A stretch of DNA of 64,000 nucleotides from Linnemannia elongata. Taxonomy: Eukaryota > Mortierellomycota > Mortierellomycetes > Mortierellales > Mortierellaceae. The notes beneath the pieces were generated by a model. The model did not search any database, had not been told where the DNA came from, and saw only the letters and a program-made list of their open reading frames with translations. The stretch's first letter is position 1. Each line of letters starts with the position of its first letter. The stretch covers positions 372,001-436,000 of the forward strand of contig JAXBDG010000012.1 of NCBI GenBank assembly GCA_036320915.1, read 5' to 3'. Of the stretch, positions 13,309 through 23,239 are shown in pieces. Made by a program: the position numbers and the translations under genes.

Positions 13309-13908
13309 ATGAAGATCACCTCGTTTGCCCTTTGTCTTGTCGCTGTGTCTCTTGTTGTTGTTGCTGAAGGTATGGTCATTTCCAAGCAAAGCGCACCCAT
13401 CAAAACTATATCACTCCAGTAAAGGGGGGGGGAAGTGTGTCTCTTACTTACTTACACCTCTCTTCCTCCATCGATAACTATTCTCCGTACTCTCAAAAAA
13501 AAAAAAAAACGACAATTCTACACAGCCGCTCCTGGATTAGTCGGTTCCCACTTTCGCGCAAGAATGATCCGCGACAAGGCTCTGCTTCAAAGACGAGGCG
13601 ACCCCTGCAACGATGCAACGACGGCTGGGTATGCTAAAATGAATGAACTTAACAAGGCCCTTCAGGGTTACACCGAAGAAGCTTCATTGGGCAAGGTGCG
13701 GGATTTTCAGACAGCAATCTTCGCCGCCAACAAGAAGAAAGACGACCCCAGCTATCAAAATATCAAGGACGCCTATCAGAGTGCAACAGGAGCTCTTGCG
13801 ACAGCTACGAATAAGGGAGCTCCTGAGAGTGCTGTGAGTGCCGTGAGAGTTGCTGCGGAGGCCATGATGACAGCTGTGGACAATGCTGCCTCCGCGTGCA
13901 AGCCTTGA
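13309..13908 (+). CDS. Small secreted protein of unknown function
   Basis: Two exons, 13309-13369 and 13526-13908, give 147 aa. The first exon encodes a textbook signal peptide (MKITSFALCLVAVSLVVVAEG), and the donor GTATGG follows at once. The mature part of about 125 aa is mostly helical in appearance, rich in Ala/Asp/Lys, and has only two cysteines: one near its start (GDPCND) and one at the extreme C-terminus (ASACKP). They could form a disulfide tying the ends together. I recognise no family. Its build resembles small surface-associated secreted fungal proteins such as hydrophobic-surface-binding proteins, but that is a guess. The intron carries an A tract near 13495-13509. Confidence 0.75.
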
Positions 13909-14263
13909 TGTGGGAGGATATTCTTCGTCTCAAGCCTCTTCAAGAAGATATGGGCAACCTCTCTTCACATGGGCTAGAAATAAATAATCGAATGCTCTTA
14001 AGGATTGAATGACAAGGGTGAACGAACAATGAGGAGACAAGATATGCATCCAACCTCCGCGTTCTGTTTTCTTATTCTCACACCACAAATGATAGCCACA
14101 CCCGTTTTAAGAAAGCATGCACCCCAAACAATATTCTTTTGTCCTCTTTCTCCCTTTATTCCAGGCGTCTATCCGCGAACTAAACAACACCCAGCACCTC
14201 CAACAACCACAACAACAACAGCCACAACGGCGCCAACAACCTATATATCCAACATTACCACCA
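13909..14263. other. Convergent 3' intergenic region
   Basis: The stop codons of the secreted protein gene and of chorismate mutase face each other here. The right half is rich in CAA/CAC repeats, which explains the low-complexity frames on both strands. No gene is seen. Confidence 0.45.
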
Positions 14264-15709
14264 CTAGTTCTCTGTATCCTCAGGGATCTGCCACCCATCC
14301 AACCGCCGCAAAAGGTACTCCACTTCAACCTCCTTAGTCAAAGGGATCACAAAACGCTCATAAAGATCCACAACAACATCTGCCTGAATCTTTCGCGAAG
14401 TTGTTGTCGCTGTTGATCCTTCCACTTCTTCCTCCTTGGTCACAACCTCGCCCGTCTCGGTAATGTCACTTCCATAGATCAGGGCCTTGCGTCTTAATCT
14501 TCTTAGCAGTGCAGCCTCAACCGTCCTGTTGGTCAACAGTTCCATGATCGCATCCCGGTCCTTGTTCTGGATCAGTTTGATGTACGTCTTTTGTTGAGTT
14601 GGGTCCATGAACTTGGATTCTGCAATAAACTTGCCTAATTATCATTGTTCCAATGGATTAAAACAAAGGCAGGGGGTGAGTCTATGCTGAAGAAAACAGT
14701 GACCCCTGCACTCTTCAGTGAGTAAAAAACAAATAAGCATACCATAGTGGATGCGCTTGCTGAGGGCTTGTAAGCACTCGGTGTCGCGGGTAGCGGAGGA
14801 TCCATAGTTCAGGTCATCGCCAGGGGCACAAATCTTGGGCACGATATCCTGAAGATAACGTTCCATGATGTCCTTGTTAACGTTGATATTGTTGGGGTGC
14901 AGAGTTGGAGGAAAGTCCAAGGTGGGAAGCATGGGCTCGGGCAGGGGTGACGTGAACGGGTATTCGTCAGGGGAGGTATAACGACGCACCCGGGCTAACC
15001 AATTGATCATCCAGGGGCAGAGATGAAAGAGGGGAAGGGCGTGTGGATTAGGCACGGCGGTCAAGGTCGCGAGGTAATAAATAAATAAAAAAAAAAGAAA
15101 AAAAAAAAAGGAAAGACAGGTGTGAAAGCTTACCGTGGACTTTTTCCATCTCGTGCAAAAAGTACTCGAGGAAGGATCCCTGAGATCCATTGTCGTACTT
15201 GTAAACGCCAGGCTGATAGGTGCAGTCGTTCAACGCAAACTGAGCTCTCTCAATCAATGCTACAATAACAAAAAATACGAGGGTTGTTACTTTACCGTCT
15301 TGAGTCTCTTCTACGTTACTCTTTGAAACAACGCCAGTGACCAGAGCGGATGAAAGACAGATGGATGTACTTTCTACTTACCAAAGATGATGGTGTCCTC
15401 GAGACGAATCAAAACATCGCGCAACTATGGGTGTTTGTTGAATGAATGAAAGCAGGATGAACGGTCAGCGAGTAAGTTCTTTTTTGCCCTCCGCAAGATC
15501 TCTCTTGTTCGCCATCTTGCATATGATAAGAAACAAATCTCCGGCAAAGAACGAGAGCGACCTGTGCCCCTTCCTCTCTTCTTCACTGCCGTCAGTGCTT
15601 CCTGACAACGCCCGCTCGGTTGTGAACGCAACTGATACACCTTGAACAAATAACAAGACAAACGTACTTTGGCGAGACTAAGGGCATCATTCTTGTTGAG
15701 CAGGTTCAT
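14264..15709 (-). CDS. ARO7: Chorismate mutase
   Basis: Chorismate mutase converts chorismate to prephenate, the committed step to phenylalanine and tyrosine. Five exons close in phase: 15668-15709, 15382-15424, 15134-15259, 14743-14994 and 14264-14634, giving 277 aa against 256 in yeast Aro7. The eukaryotic all-helical (AroQ) family is clear from LIRLEDTIIF with the active-site Arg, LIERAQF, EYFLHEMEKVHA, RRYTSPDEYPF, LQALSKRIHYGKFIAESKF, NKDRDAIMELLTNRTVE and PLTKEVEVEYLLRRLD. These match the yeast catalytic and allosteric segments (Arg16, Arg157, Lys168, Glu198 and Glu246 equivalents, judged by motif). Yeast Aro7 is activated by Trp and inhibited by Tyr; whether that holds here cannot be read from sequence alone. 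Confidence 0.95.
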
Positions 15710-16429
15710 AGTATAGGTTCTGTTGCTATCGGCGGTATAGTGGCGTCCTGGACAGTGAGCGTCGTAGGTGTTGTCAACTGGTTGTAGACAAGAGGAGTCG
15801 TGTGAGGGGTGTGGATATGAATGTTCCTGAGAGTGATGGCGACAAGAGGGGTACTGTTGTTGAGAGTGGTGGTGCGAGTGTGCGTATGTCGTGTGTTGTT
15901 GCAGAAGTGAAAATGCGAGGAAGAGAAAGAAAGAAAGGAAGAAAGAGAACGACAATAGGGATGACGAGTAGATAGGAAAACAACGAAGACGACGACGAGA
16001 ACTCAAAAGATGATGACTACAACTTGTTTTACTTCGATCTATCCCAACCCAGCCGCCTTGACTCATCCCCCAGTTCGTGCGTGCTCTCATTTCCAGCAGC
16101 CAAAAAAGAAAAAAAAATGTACTGTACTCCCCGTTGGTTGACTCAAACTAGCAATAGAAACCTAAGAATAAGCAGTCAATCCCGTTTCTCTTTTGTGTCT
16201 CTGGGAAGGAAGGATTGTGAAGTGGTGGAGGTGAGGGTTCGGGTGAAGTATACGAAGGAAGATAAAACAAAAATGAAAAAGGAAAATAAGAATGAAAGCG
16301 AAAAAAGAAAACTGTAAAGTGATATAGGGAGGTGTGTTTATTTGCATTAGGTCTAAGAAGGTTGGGCAGTAGAAGATAGATGCGAGAATGAGATGATGCA
16401 GCAACGCAGGCTTAGCGTTCTTGGTCGTA
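15710..16429. other. Intergenic region between ARO7 and SRP receptor
   Basis: Holds the upstream region of the chorismate mutase gene and the 3' flank of the SRP receptor gene, both read leftward. Pyrimidine/purine-biased low complexity dominates (15900-15950 and 16200-16320). The frame continuing upstream of 15709 on the minus strand is Ser/His/Leu-rich, has no domain and is not called. Confidence 0.45.
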
Positions 16430-19016
16430 TTATTCCCTTAGGAGAGACGCAACAACATGGCTGACTTTCATGTTCTTGAGATCTGTGTACGTCTGTCCTG
16501 TTCCGACAAATAGGATTGGTTGTCCCGTCGTGTAGGTCATCGACAGGGCTGCTCCGACCTTGTCGTCAATCGTGTCAAATTTGGTCAGAATCATGCCGTC
16601 AATGTGGCGAGGGTTCGCGAGTCCCGAGTAATCCTTCAGTGCCGCATTGAACTTTGTCAACTGGTCCACAGCCTCGTTACCGACCAACGCCTCTCCAACA
16701 AAAATGATCTTGTCAGGGTTGTTTACCGTCACCAACTATTACAAAGAGAATAATATAATGTAGTGTGCATTGTCAGCAAAAATAAATAAATTATGGCAGT
16801 GGTCAATGGTACCAAAATAACCAAACGAATAGCACATCTAACCACCAAATAAATAACTAACCTTGGCAAGGGCACGCATCAAGGGGTCATTGTCCTGCAT
16901 ACGTCCAGCAGTGTCAATGAGGACAACATCGTGACCAGTCAGCTTGGCAGAGGAGATGGCCTCCTTGGCGATTGATGCAGAATCTTTGCCATATCCCTTC
17001 TCGTAGAGATCCACCACCGCATTCTGCTCTAGAGCCTTCAAGTTCCTGGCGTGGACACGAAGTTGTTCAACGGCTCCTGAACGGAAAGTATCACAGGCTG
17101 CAATCAAGACTTTAAGGTTGTTCTGCAAAAGCCAGAAGGCCGTCTTGGAGAGGTTGGTCGACTTGCCAACACCGTTAACACCGATAAAGACAATTGTGTA
17201 AGGTCGCTTCTCTGCCTGGGCCTGTGCAATGTCGCGCAACAGATCAACCGACGTCTTGGGCGTCAAAATACGCTTCAATGCCGTCTCCATGCTCTGCTTC
17301 ACGTGTGCCTGAACGCCTGTCAAAAGATTGAAAGAGAAAAGTGTCCACAATTGATTAGAACACAAGATCCTTAACCCCGTATCGCACAAAGCTACCACCG
17401 GTCTTCAAGTGAAGCAACCAAGGTGACTTACTCTTGAAACTGCCAAGGGTTTGGCCAACGAGCCCCCTGGCGACAGAGTCACAGAGATGCTGAGCGATGT
17501 CGGCGGCAACGTTCTTGTTGATCAAATGCTCCTTCATCTTGCTCATAATCGGCTCCAAAGTCTCAGCAGTCATCTCCTTCTGTCCCGTCATGTTTTTAAA
17601 GAACGACAACAGCCCATTTGAAGCAGCAGCGGGTTTCTTTGCCTGGAGTGACCGAACAGAGATCTTGGTGTATTCCTCCTCAGACTCATCGTCGCTATAG
17701 CTCTCGTCCTCGTCGCTTGCCTCCAGATCTGCAACATTATATGTACCATCCTTGCCATGCTGTCCTAATTTGCTTTGATCGACCTAGTGACCAAGGTGTA
17801 ATTGTATTAGTATATTAGTGTTATAATGCGTGTAAAGGCATCAACATATAGCCTTCAACTTTCGAGCATAATCAAAAATAAGCAAGTACGTACCAGATGG
17901 TCAGCATTGACAACATCCGCGGCATCAGAATTGCTATAGTCCAGACTTTTGGCATCCTTGGCCGAGATCTTGCCGTCCCACTTTCGCCCCTCCTTGGCCT
18001 TCTTCTTGCTGTCGTCCGATCCGATGATTGGAGATGCAGCGGGTGATTTGGCGCCACGCCCTTTCCGCACGCCAATCCTGGGTGAAGCCGACTTTTTCTT
18101 GAGCATTTCGATATTCCTGAGAAACTCGTCTTCATCCACCAGTGCTGGCTTGCTCGTGTCCTTAGTATCTTCTATTAAAACACAACATGACCGTTTCAAA
18201 TTTGGTTGTGTCAGATCGAGCCCTTAGATGGCGTGAAAATGTCATCACAGCATTGGGTGGAAGCGTTTTAATACCTGGCTTGGCCTTGGCATAAGCTAAT
18301 GAGTTTGAGTATCCGACGGTCTGTTCAAATTTGCGGGGCTGCTTTGTTTTCTTGGACTATCATTGGTGGCGTGCGGAGGGAGGCCAAGATAGGTACAGTG
18401 TTGAGTGTTAGTAAAGACCATCTTCCACAATGACAATTTTGCCGACGATCTTTTCGTAGGGTAAGCGCAGCTCAGCAAGCAACCAAGGATATTTAATTGT
18501 CCCTGTAAGTTACCAAAGCATCCTGATCCTCGATAGTCTGCAAGAGCGCCTCGAACTGAACGCCCCAGTCCTTCAACTGAGGAATCCCGCCTGATTTCCG
18601 CAATATCCTGTCGCCATAGCGATCACTGAACTGAGTGCTGGCAACCTGAAGAAGAGTATCGATATATGTCAGTCCCAGCGACTTTGGGTACACGGCCTAT
18701 TTCGTGTTGGTTTTTGAATCGTTTGTTACATACAACATGAAAAAAAGAGAAACTGTTAGCAACATGATAAGGATTGAGCTTGAGACAACAGAGACAAGAA
18801 AGAGAAGAAGAGACGTACGATAAAGATGAGGTCGAGGTCGTTGACGAAGGTCCACTTGATGGCGTAGTTGTCCTTGAGGTAGATTTGGGTTGATGAGCGT
18901 TCTTCGATGAGGATGTCCTGGATGAGGTTGTTGATGGGAGAGGACTGGGCGGGGCCGTATGCCTTTGACCAGAGGACGAGGCCGCCCTTTGTTGCGATCG
19001 AGAAGAAGTCGAGCAT
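16430..19016 (-). CDS. SRP101: Signal recognition particle receptor subunit alpha
   Basis: SR-alpha is the ER docking GTPase that receives SRP-ribosome complexes. Seven exons close in phase: 18819-19016, 18514-18696, 18275-18356, 17894-18171, 17432-17783, 16862-17316 and 16430-16735, giving 617 aa, normal for the family. The N-terminal longin-like SRX domain starts [19 protein letters not shown] and should bind SR-beta. A charged linker at about 150-280 ([30 protein letters not shown]) follows. The NG GTPase domain has GVNGVGKST (P-loop), [24 protein letters not shown] and ILTKFDT, ending in [10 protein letters not shown]. All expected GTPase motifs are intact. Confidence 0.95.
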
Positions 19017-19486
19017 ATTGTATATCCTATGTGCCGAGTTGAGGTGTTCCTGTTCGTTTGTCGTTTGGAAAGAGAGTTGGGATGATGAAAGGAAAGAAGA
19101 AAAGGAAGAGAGAATGGGAGGAAGGAAGTAGAGTTGAGGGGAAGAAGAGAAAAGAGGAAAGAGGAAAGAGAAAAGATAAAAGAGAACAGAGAATAGAGAA
19201 TAGAGAAGTCTTTCTTTCTCACTTTTGTTGTGTGCTCTTTCTTTTTTTCTGTTTTTCTATTCTCTTCTCTCCTCTTCTCTCCTCTTCTCTTCTCTGTGTG
19301 CTGCCACAGTGCACAAGAGAGGTGTAAATATCAGATCACTGGTTGCACCAATGACATCTCGCCATCCACACGGTGCTTGTCAAACGCGAAGCAAATAGCG
19401 CACGTGATAAGAATGCGAGGCACACAACTCTTCCTCCAACTCTTCATTGGGAAAACGATTCTTGCATTCATACTTCGGCACACAAC
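19017..19486. other. Purine/pyrimidine-biased upstream region
   Basis: About 19080-19200 is almost pure purine and about 19230-19300 almost pure pyrimidine on the + strand (repeated CTCTTCT). This probably belongs to the SRP receptor promoter and leader. No gene is called. Confidence 0.4.
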
Positions 19487-19855
19487 ATGTTCTCCCTTCA
19501 CGTATTTTGCAAACTACCTATCCCAGATCGTGTTAAACACATCTTGGATACCATGGAACTCGAAGATGAGACAGAGTTGGTCTATGTAGACAAGATTGGC
19601 ACCCCACATGAATATAAATCCATTGCCTCGTCTGCTGCCAATGTGGGTACATTCATGATCTACGACGGGACCAAAACCAAAAATGGCAAAGATTGTCTCA
19701 AATGGTATACAATGAATGAGGATCGCGGATTGTTAACCCATGCAGAATCGGCCTGGTACTTTCTTCGCGAATTTACGTTGGGGTTCTCCGGCATAGGTGA
19801 GCTTCACCAGTATGTCGACAAAGAAGGCATCTTTATCGTCACCGAAAGTCCCTAG
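19487..19855 (+). CDS. Hypothetical protein, 122 aa
   Basis: Intact open frame starting MFSLHVFCKLPIPDRVKHIL and ending IFIVTESP. Composition is that of a real soluble protein (Tyr, Trp, Asp and Glu spread through it, e.g. CLKWYTMNEDRGL and AESAWYFLREF), with no low complexity. I recognise no family, and it lacks a signal peptide and membrane segments. It sits at the left edge of a gene-poor, repeat-bearing region. It may be a whole small gene or the first exon of a larger decayed one, since the in-frame stop is followed by AT-rich sequence. Confidence 0.5.
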   Translation: MFSLHVFCKLPIPDRVKHILDTMELEDETELVYVDKIGTPHEYKSIASSAANVGTFMIYDGTKTKNGKDCLKWYTMNEDRGLLTHAESAWYFLREFTLGFSGIGELHQYVDKEGIFIVTESP

Positions 19856-20118
19856 ATTGAGATATTATGTGGTTAATCAAGGACGTTTTAAAAAAAAATA
19901 TTAAAAAATCGACATTCATATATTCAAGAACCCGTTCCTGTTCATGTCTACAAACCTTCCCAATAAAGACCCCAGTCCTTTGCGGAGAAGGCAGAGGTGG
20001 CGCACGTTGAGAGACATAAGCCTGCTCCTATTATGTTGGTATCCATGAAGACAAAACATATGCAAATAGAAAAAAGAAAGAAATCCAGACCATTCGCCAT
20101 CCCCGGTACCTTGACCTT

Positions 20119-20505
20119 TTGACAAGTGCTAGGGTTAATGATACAGGTATTCTTCGTACGTTTCCAACCGCCAGCGAGTATGAGTTCCCGATGTCAAGAA
20201 TCTCCCACGCGTTGAAAACCAAAGTGGAACTGTTGGATAGTTTTCACGATCTCGACAACCGGAAGGAAATCTTCCGTTCAACCTTTCACAGCACTCCTTT
20301 GGACTGGCTATATGTATCTACCTTAAACAGACAACTCTTTAAAAGATGCTCAAGCAAGAACAAAAGATACGCGCTGCAGTCAAGTCATCCTTCCTGGCAC
20401 TCATTACATCGTCGACCGCAAGCACCTGCTGATCGAGCAGGCCATCCTCCACTGTTTACAAGACCGACAACAATCACCAGCCAGACAGGTGGGGGGTCAA
20501 AATGA
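20119..20505 (+). CDS. Possible hypothetical protein or gene fragment
   Basis: Open frame of 128 codons. Residues about 25-80 look protein-like (RISHALKTKVELLDSFHDLD, then a Phe/Trp/Leu-bearing stretch). The last third becomes basic and Ser/Pro-rich and probably reads through noncoding sequence. No domain is recognised. It lies 260 bp downstream of the 122 aa ORF on the same strand, so the two could be pieces of one older gene. Low confidence. Confidence 0.25.
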   Translation: MTSARVNDTGILRTFPTASEYEFPMSRISHALKTKVELLDSFHDLDNRKEIFRSTFHSTPLDWLYVSTLNRQLFKRCSSKNKRYALQSSHPSWHSLHRRPQAPADRAGHPPLFTRPTTITSQTGGGSK

Positions 20506-20699
20506 CCGAGTCAGTTGCTCGATCTGCTTATATGAATCGGAAAGAACAATAAACACCAGCTTTCCACAGGATAACACTTGTGATGTTTCCAGAAAACTGG
20601 CTTGTGGTAGCTTTGAGTTCATGGCGACAGTAACTTGATCCTTCGATGTCAGTTCTCCCCACCAAACTTGATAAGCAACAGTCAAGTCAGCGTCTCTCG

Positions 20700-21420
20700 G
20701 TTGTGGATTATGGAATGTGGATTGCACTGGATTGTGGATTATGGATTGTGGATTGTGGATTGCACTGGATTGCACTGGATTGCACCGGATTGTGGATTGT
20801 GGATTGTGGATTATGGATTGCACTGGATTGCACTGGATTGTGGATTATGGATTGCAGTGGATTGCACTGGATTGCACCGGATTGTGGATTGTGGATTGCA
20901 GATTGCAGTGGATTGCACTGGATTGTGGATTATGGATTGTGGATTGTGGATTGCATTGGATTGCACTGGATTGTGGATTATGGATTGTGGATTGTGGATT
21001 GCACTGGACTGGATTGTGGATTATGGATTATGGATTGCAGATTGCACTGGATTGCACTGGATTGTGGATTATGGATTGTGGATTGCAGATTGCATTGGAT
21101 TGCACTGGATTGTGGATTATGGATTGTGGATTGTGGATTGCACTGGACTGGATTGTGGATTATGGATTATGGATTGCAGATTGCATTGGATTGCACTGGA
21201 TTGTGGATTATGGATTGTGGATTATGGATTGTGGATTGCACTGGATTGCACTGGATTGTGGATTGTGGATTGTGGATTGTGTATTGCACTGGATTGCACC
21301 GGATTGTGGATTGTGGATTGCACTGGATTGTGGATTGCACTGGATTGTGGATTATGGATTGTGGTTTGTGGTTTGCACTGGATTGCACTGGATTGCGGAT
21401 TGCGCTGGATTGTGCTGTGC
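20700..21420. repeat. Minisatellite of GGATTGTGGATTATGGATT-type units
   Basis: About 0.72 kb of imperfect tandem repeats built from two short modules: a 7-mer of the type TGTGGAT/TATGGAT and a 10-mer of the type TGCACTGGAT, arranged in higher-order blocks. Because the array has few stops, all three + frames stay open for 200-300 codons (20635-21594, 20646-21470, 20717-21424), giving repetitive Cys/Gly/Leu/Trp/Ile translations. These are products of the repeat, not genes. A run of C follows at about 21433-21443. Confidence 0.9.
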
Positions 21421-21708
21421 ATGACAAGAAGCCCCCCCCCCCCCAGCCATCCTCACATGCTGTGCTGTAATGAAAATCACCCTCCCAAAACAACCGATGT
21501 GCTTACAGCAGCACAGCATCGTGGCCAAAATACCCACTCCTCTACCTTTGTTAACAAGGCAAAATCTGTTGCAATCCCACTGACCACTCTTTAGTATGTG
21601 CCATCACAACTCCGTCAGAGCGAAACTGATCTCCAAAGTTGTTCTTCTGCTGCGCATCAATCGTTTACTAATTTCAGAGTGTTGGTTCTTCACATGCGCT
21701 CGGATCAA

Positions 21709-22101
21709 CTATGAGTCCTCAAAGATGAAGCTGCCTGGCTGTTGTCGCAGACGGTTTACAGACACAATCTGACTTGACAATATCCTTTCTGTGCTCCCGG
21801 GCAGTGCTAGAACATGCACCTCCTCGCCACTCTCCAACGTCACCACAAGCGATTCGGTGTGGCCGATGATGTCAAAGGCCGTCTGGTGGTTTCCCACCGC
21901 CGCTGTAAGGATACCCCTCATTTTTCGGATCTGTTCCCGCACGTCTTTGCTTTGCTGCACTTCCTCAGCATAACCATCGTATTCATGCTCATCGAGATGC
22001 TTGTCAAGATCTTCAATGCTTACGAATTCTTGGCCACATTGCGGGCACTTTGCGGTGCACATTGAGCGAGCCTTGGGCGTGCCTCGCGATATGAAACTCA
22101 T
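21709..22101 (-). CDS. Small C2H2 zinc-finger protein
   Basis: Open frame of 130 aa from the ATG at 22101; a longer frame begins at 22134. Near the N-terminus (residues about 17-37) is one C2H2 finger, CPQCGQEFVSIEDLDKHLDEH, with spacing C-x2-C-x12-H-x3-H. A charged helix-like stretch follows (VQQSKDVREQIRKMRG), then a C-terminal part with LVVTLESGEEVHVLALPG. A single finger suggests protein or RNA contacts rather than sequence-specific DNA binding, but this is inference. No wider family is recognised. Confidence 0.5.
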   Translation of the reverse strand: MSFISRGTPKARSMCTAKCPQCGQEFVSIEDLDKHLDEHEYDGYAEEVQQSKDVREQIRKMRGILTAAVGNHQTAFDIIGHTESLVVTLESGEEVHVLALPGSTERILSSQIVSVNRLRQQPGSFIFEDS

Positions 22102-22469
22102 ACTTGTGTCGAGATTTTTTATTGATTGTTGCACATGAAAAAGTGGGTGGGAGTCATTGTGGCGTTCACTAAGGTGTTCAAGACGACGTGAGGGTTACAT
22201 AAGAATGAGGGAGGGAAGCTGTCATTGATCTTTCATCATAACTACATCACTTTCATGTGCATTCATGTGCATTCATGTGCAATGCAGCAAGCAGCGGCTT
22301 GGACCAACCTCGGCCAACACCGCCCAGCTATTTAAAGCTCTCAATCCTATGCAGAGTATCTCAAACACATTGCACCTTCACAGAAGATTCTTCCTCCCCT
22401 TCAACTGCCGCGACCGGCATCACTTTCATCGCCTCAAACCACCAAATAGCAGAGTAACGACGGGGACGG

Positions 22470-22960
22470 GGACGAGGACAGGGATGATGAGGTTGAGGTC
22501 CGGGAAGCAGCTGACACGAGTGTTAAGACATGAGTCGATGTCCAAGGTCTCTTCTGCACGACGGTCCCACCAAGATCCTGATCGGCACCCAAACGTGGAA
22601 CGCCTTGGTAACATGTGCTGTTGTTCTCACACGTGGAGCAGTTGTTGCTGGTCCTAACAATGCGGCATTCCATCCCCATCCTGAATCCACGGTTTGGATC
22701 CTGAAAGACTCGCGTCAGAATTTGACGCGAGCCTTGAGCGGTGAGGAGCTGGCCGAAATTGACGACAAGCTACTGGAGCAGGCAGTGGATCTTACAGAAG
22801 AAACACGGGATGAGACTGAAAGCTCGGGAGCAGCGGGAGCAGGAATATCCAATACAACCTCGCCATTTAGCGTTCAACAACGATCGAGCGGCAGACAAGA
22901 TCACCAATCTCAACCAGGACGTGGTAGCCCGCGAGATCGAGAAGCACATACATAGCATAT
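22470..22960 (+). pseudogene. Possible broken gene with a frame shift
   Basis: Protein-like segments lie in different frames without usable splice signals. One frame gives WILKDSRQNLTRALSGEELA then KLLEQAVDLTEETRD up to about 22815. From about 22818 the next frame gives LKAREQREQEYPIQPRHLAF then a segment ending VVAREIEKHIHS. Upstream, a third frame holds a basic stretch beginning MMRLRSGKQLTRV (about 22480). The TEETR...REQREQEYP join is faintly like the kinetochore Mis14/NSL1 family, but this is only a suggestion. No donor/acceptor pair bridges the shift near 22815. Confidence 0.3.
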
Positions 22961-23165
22961 TCTTCTACATCCTCCGTACATGGATACATCAATAAACTTG
23001 AAACTACATGGTTTTTATACTGGAAGACCTGGAGGTGGCGTGTGGCAGAAGGATTGCACAAAGAATTGCCAATAAAGACTGTGACACAAACACGAGTTCG
23101 TGTGCACATTATAGTAAACATTGGTAGGAATGAGGAGTTCGTTTCGTACGACATGAGTAAGCTCA

Positions 23166-23211
23166 TTCATTTCACCATAATGTTTAACTTCATTTCACCA
23201 TAATGTTTAAC
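23166..23211. repeat. Perfect 23 bp tandem duplication
   Basis: Positions 23166-23188 and 23189-23211 are identical copies of a 23 bp unit containing CACCATAATG. The second copy abuts CTAGCTAG and the CCGCGG hairpin described next, so the duplication sits exactly at the edge of the decayed region. Confidence 0.85.
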
Positions 23212-23239
23212 TAGCTAGTACCCGCGGCTTCGCTCGCGG
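23211..23239 (-). mobile_element. Candidate transposon terminus (hairpin plus CTAG)
   Basis: On the minus strand there is a hairpin with stem CCGCG/CGCGG (23235-23239 with 23222-23226, 8-nt loop AGCGAAGC), followed within a few bases by GTACTAGCTAGTT. A short GC-rich hairpin just before a CTRR-type end is how Helitron 3' ends look; here the last CTAG is followed by T. The element body would then extend rightward into 23240-24850, where no intact gene exists. No replicase is present, so only a non-autonomous or decayed copy is possible. Spacing is tighter than the usual 10-12 bases. Confidence 0.35.

Noticed and set aside
20635..21594. Three overlapping + frames of 235-319 codons with Cys/Gly/Leu/Trp/Ile repeats
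   Set aside because: They are three readings of one tandem DNA repeat lacking stops; no start context, domain or splice structure supports a gene.
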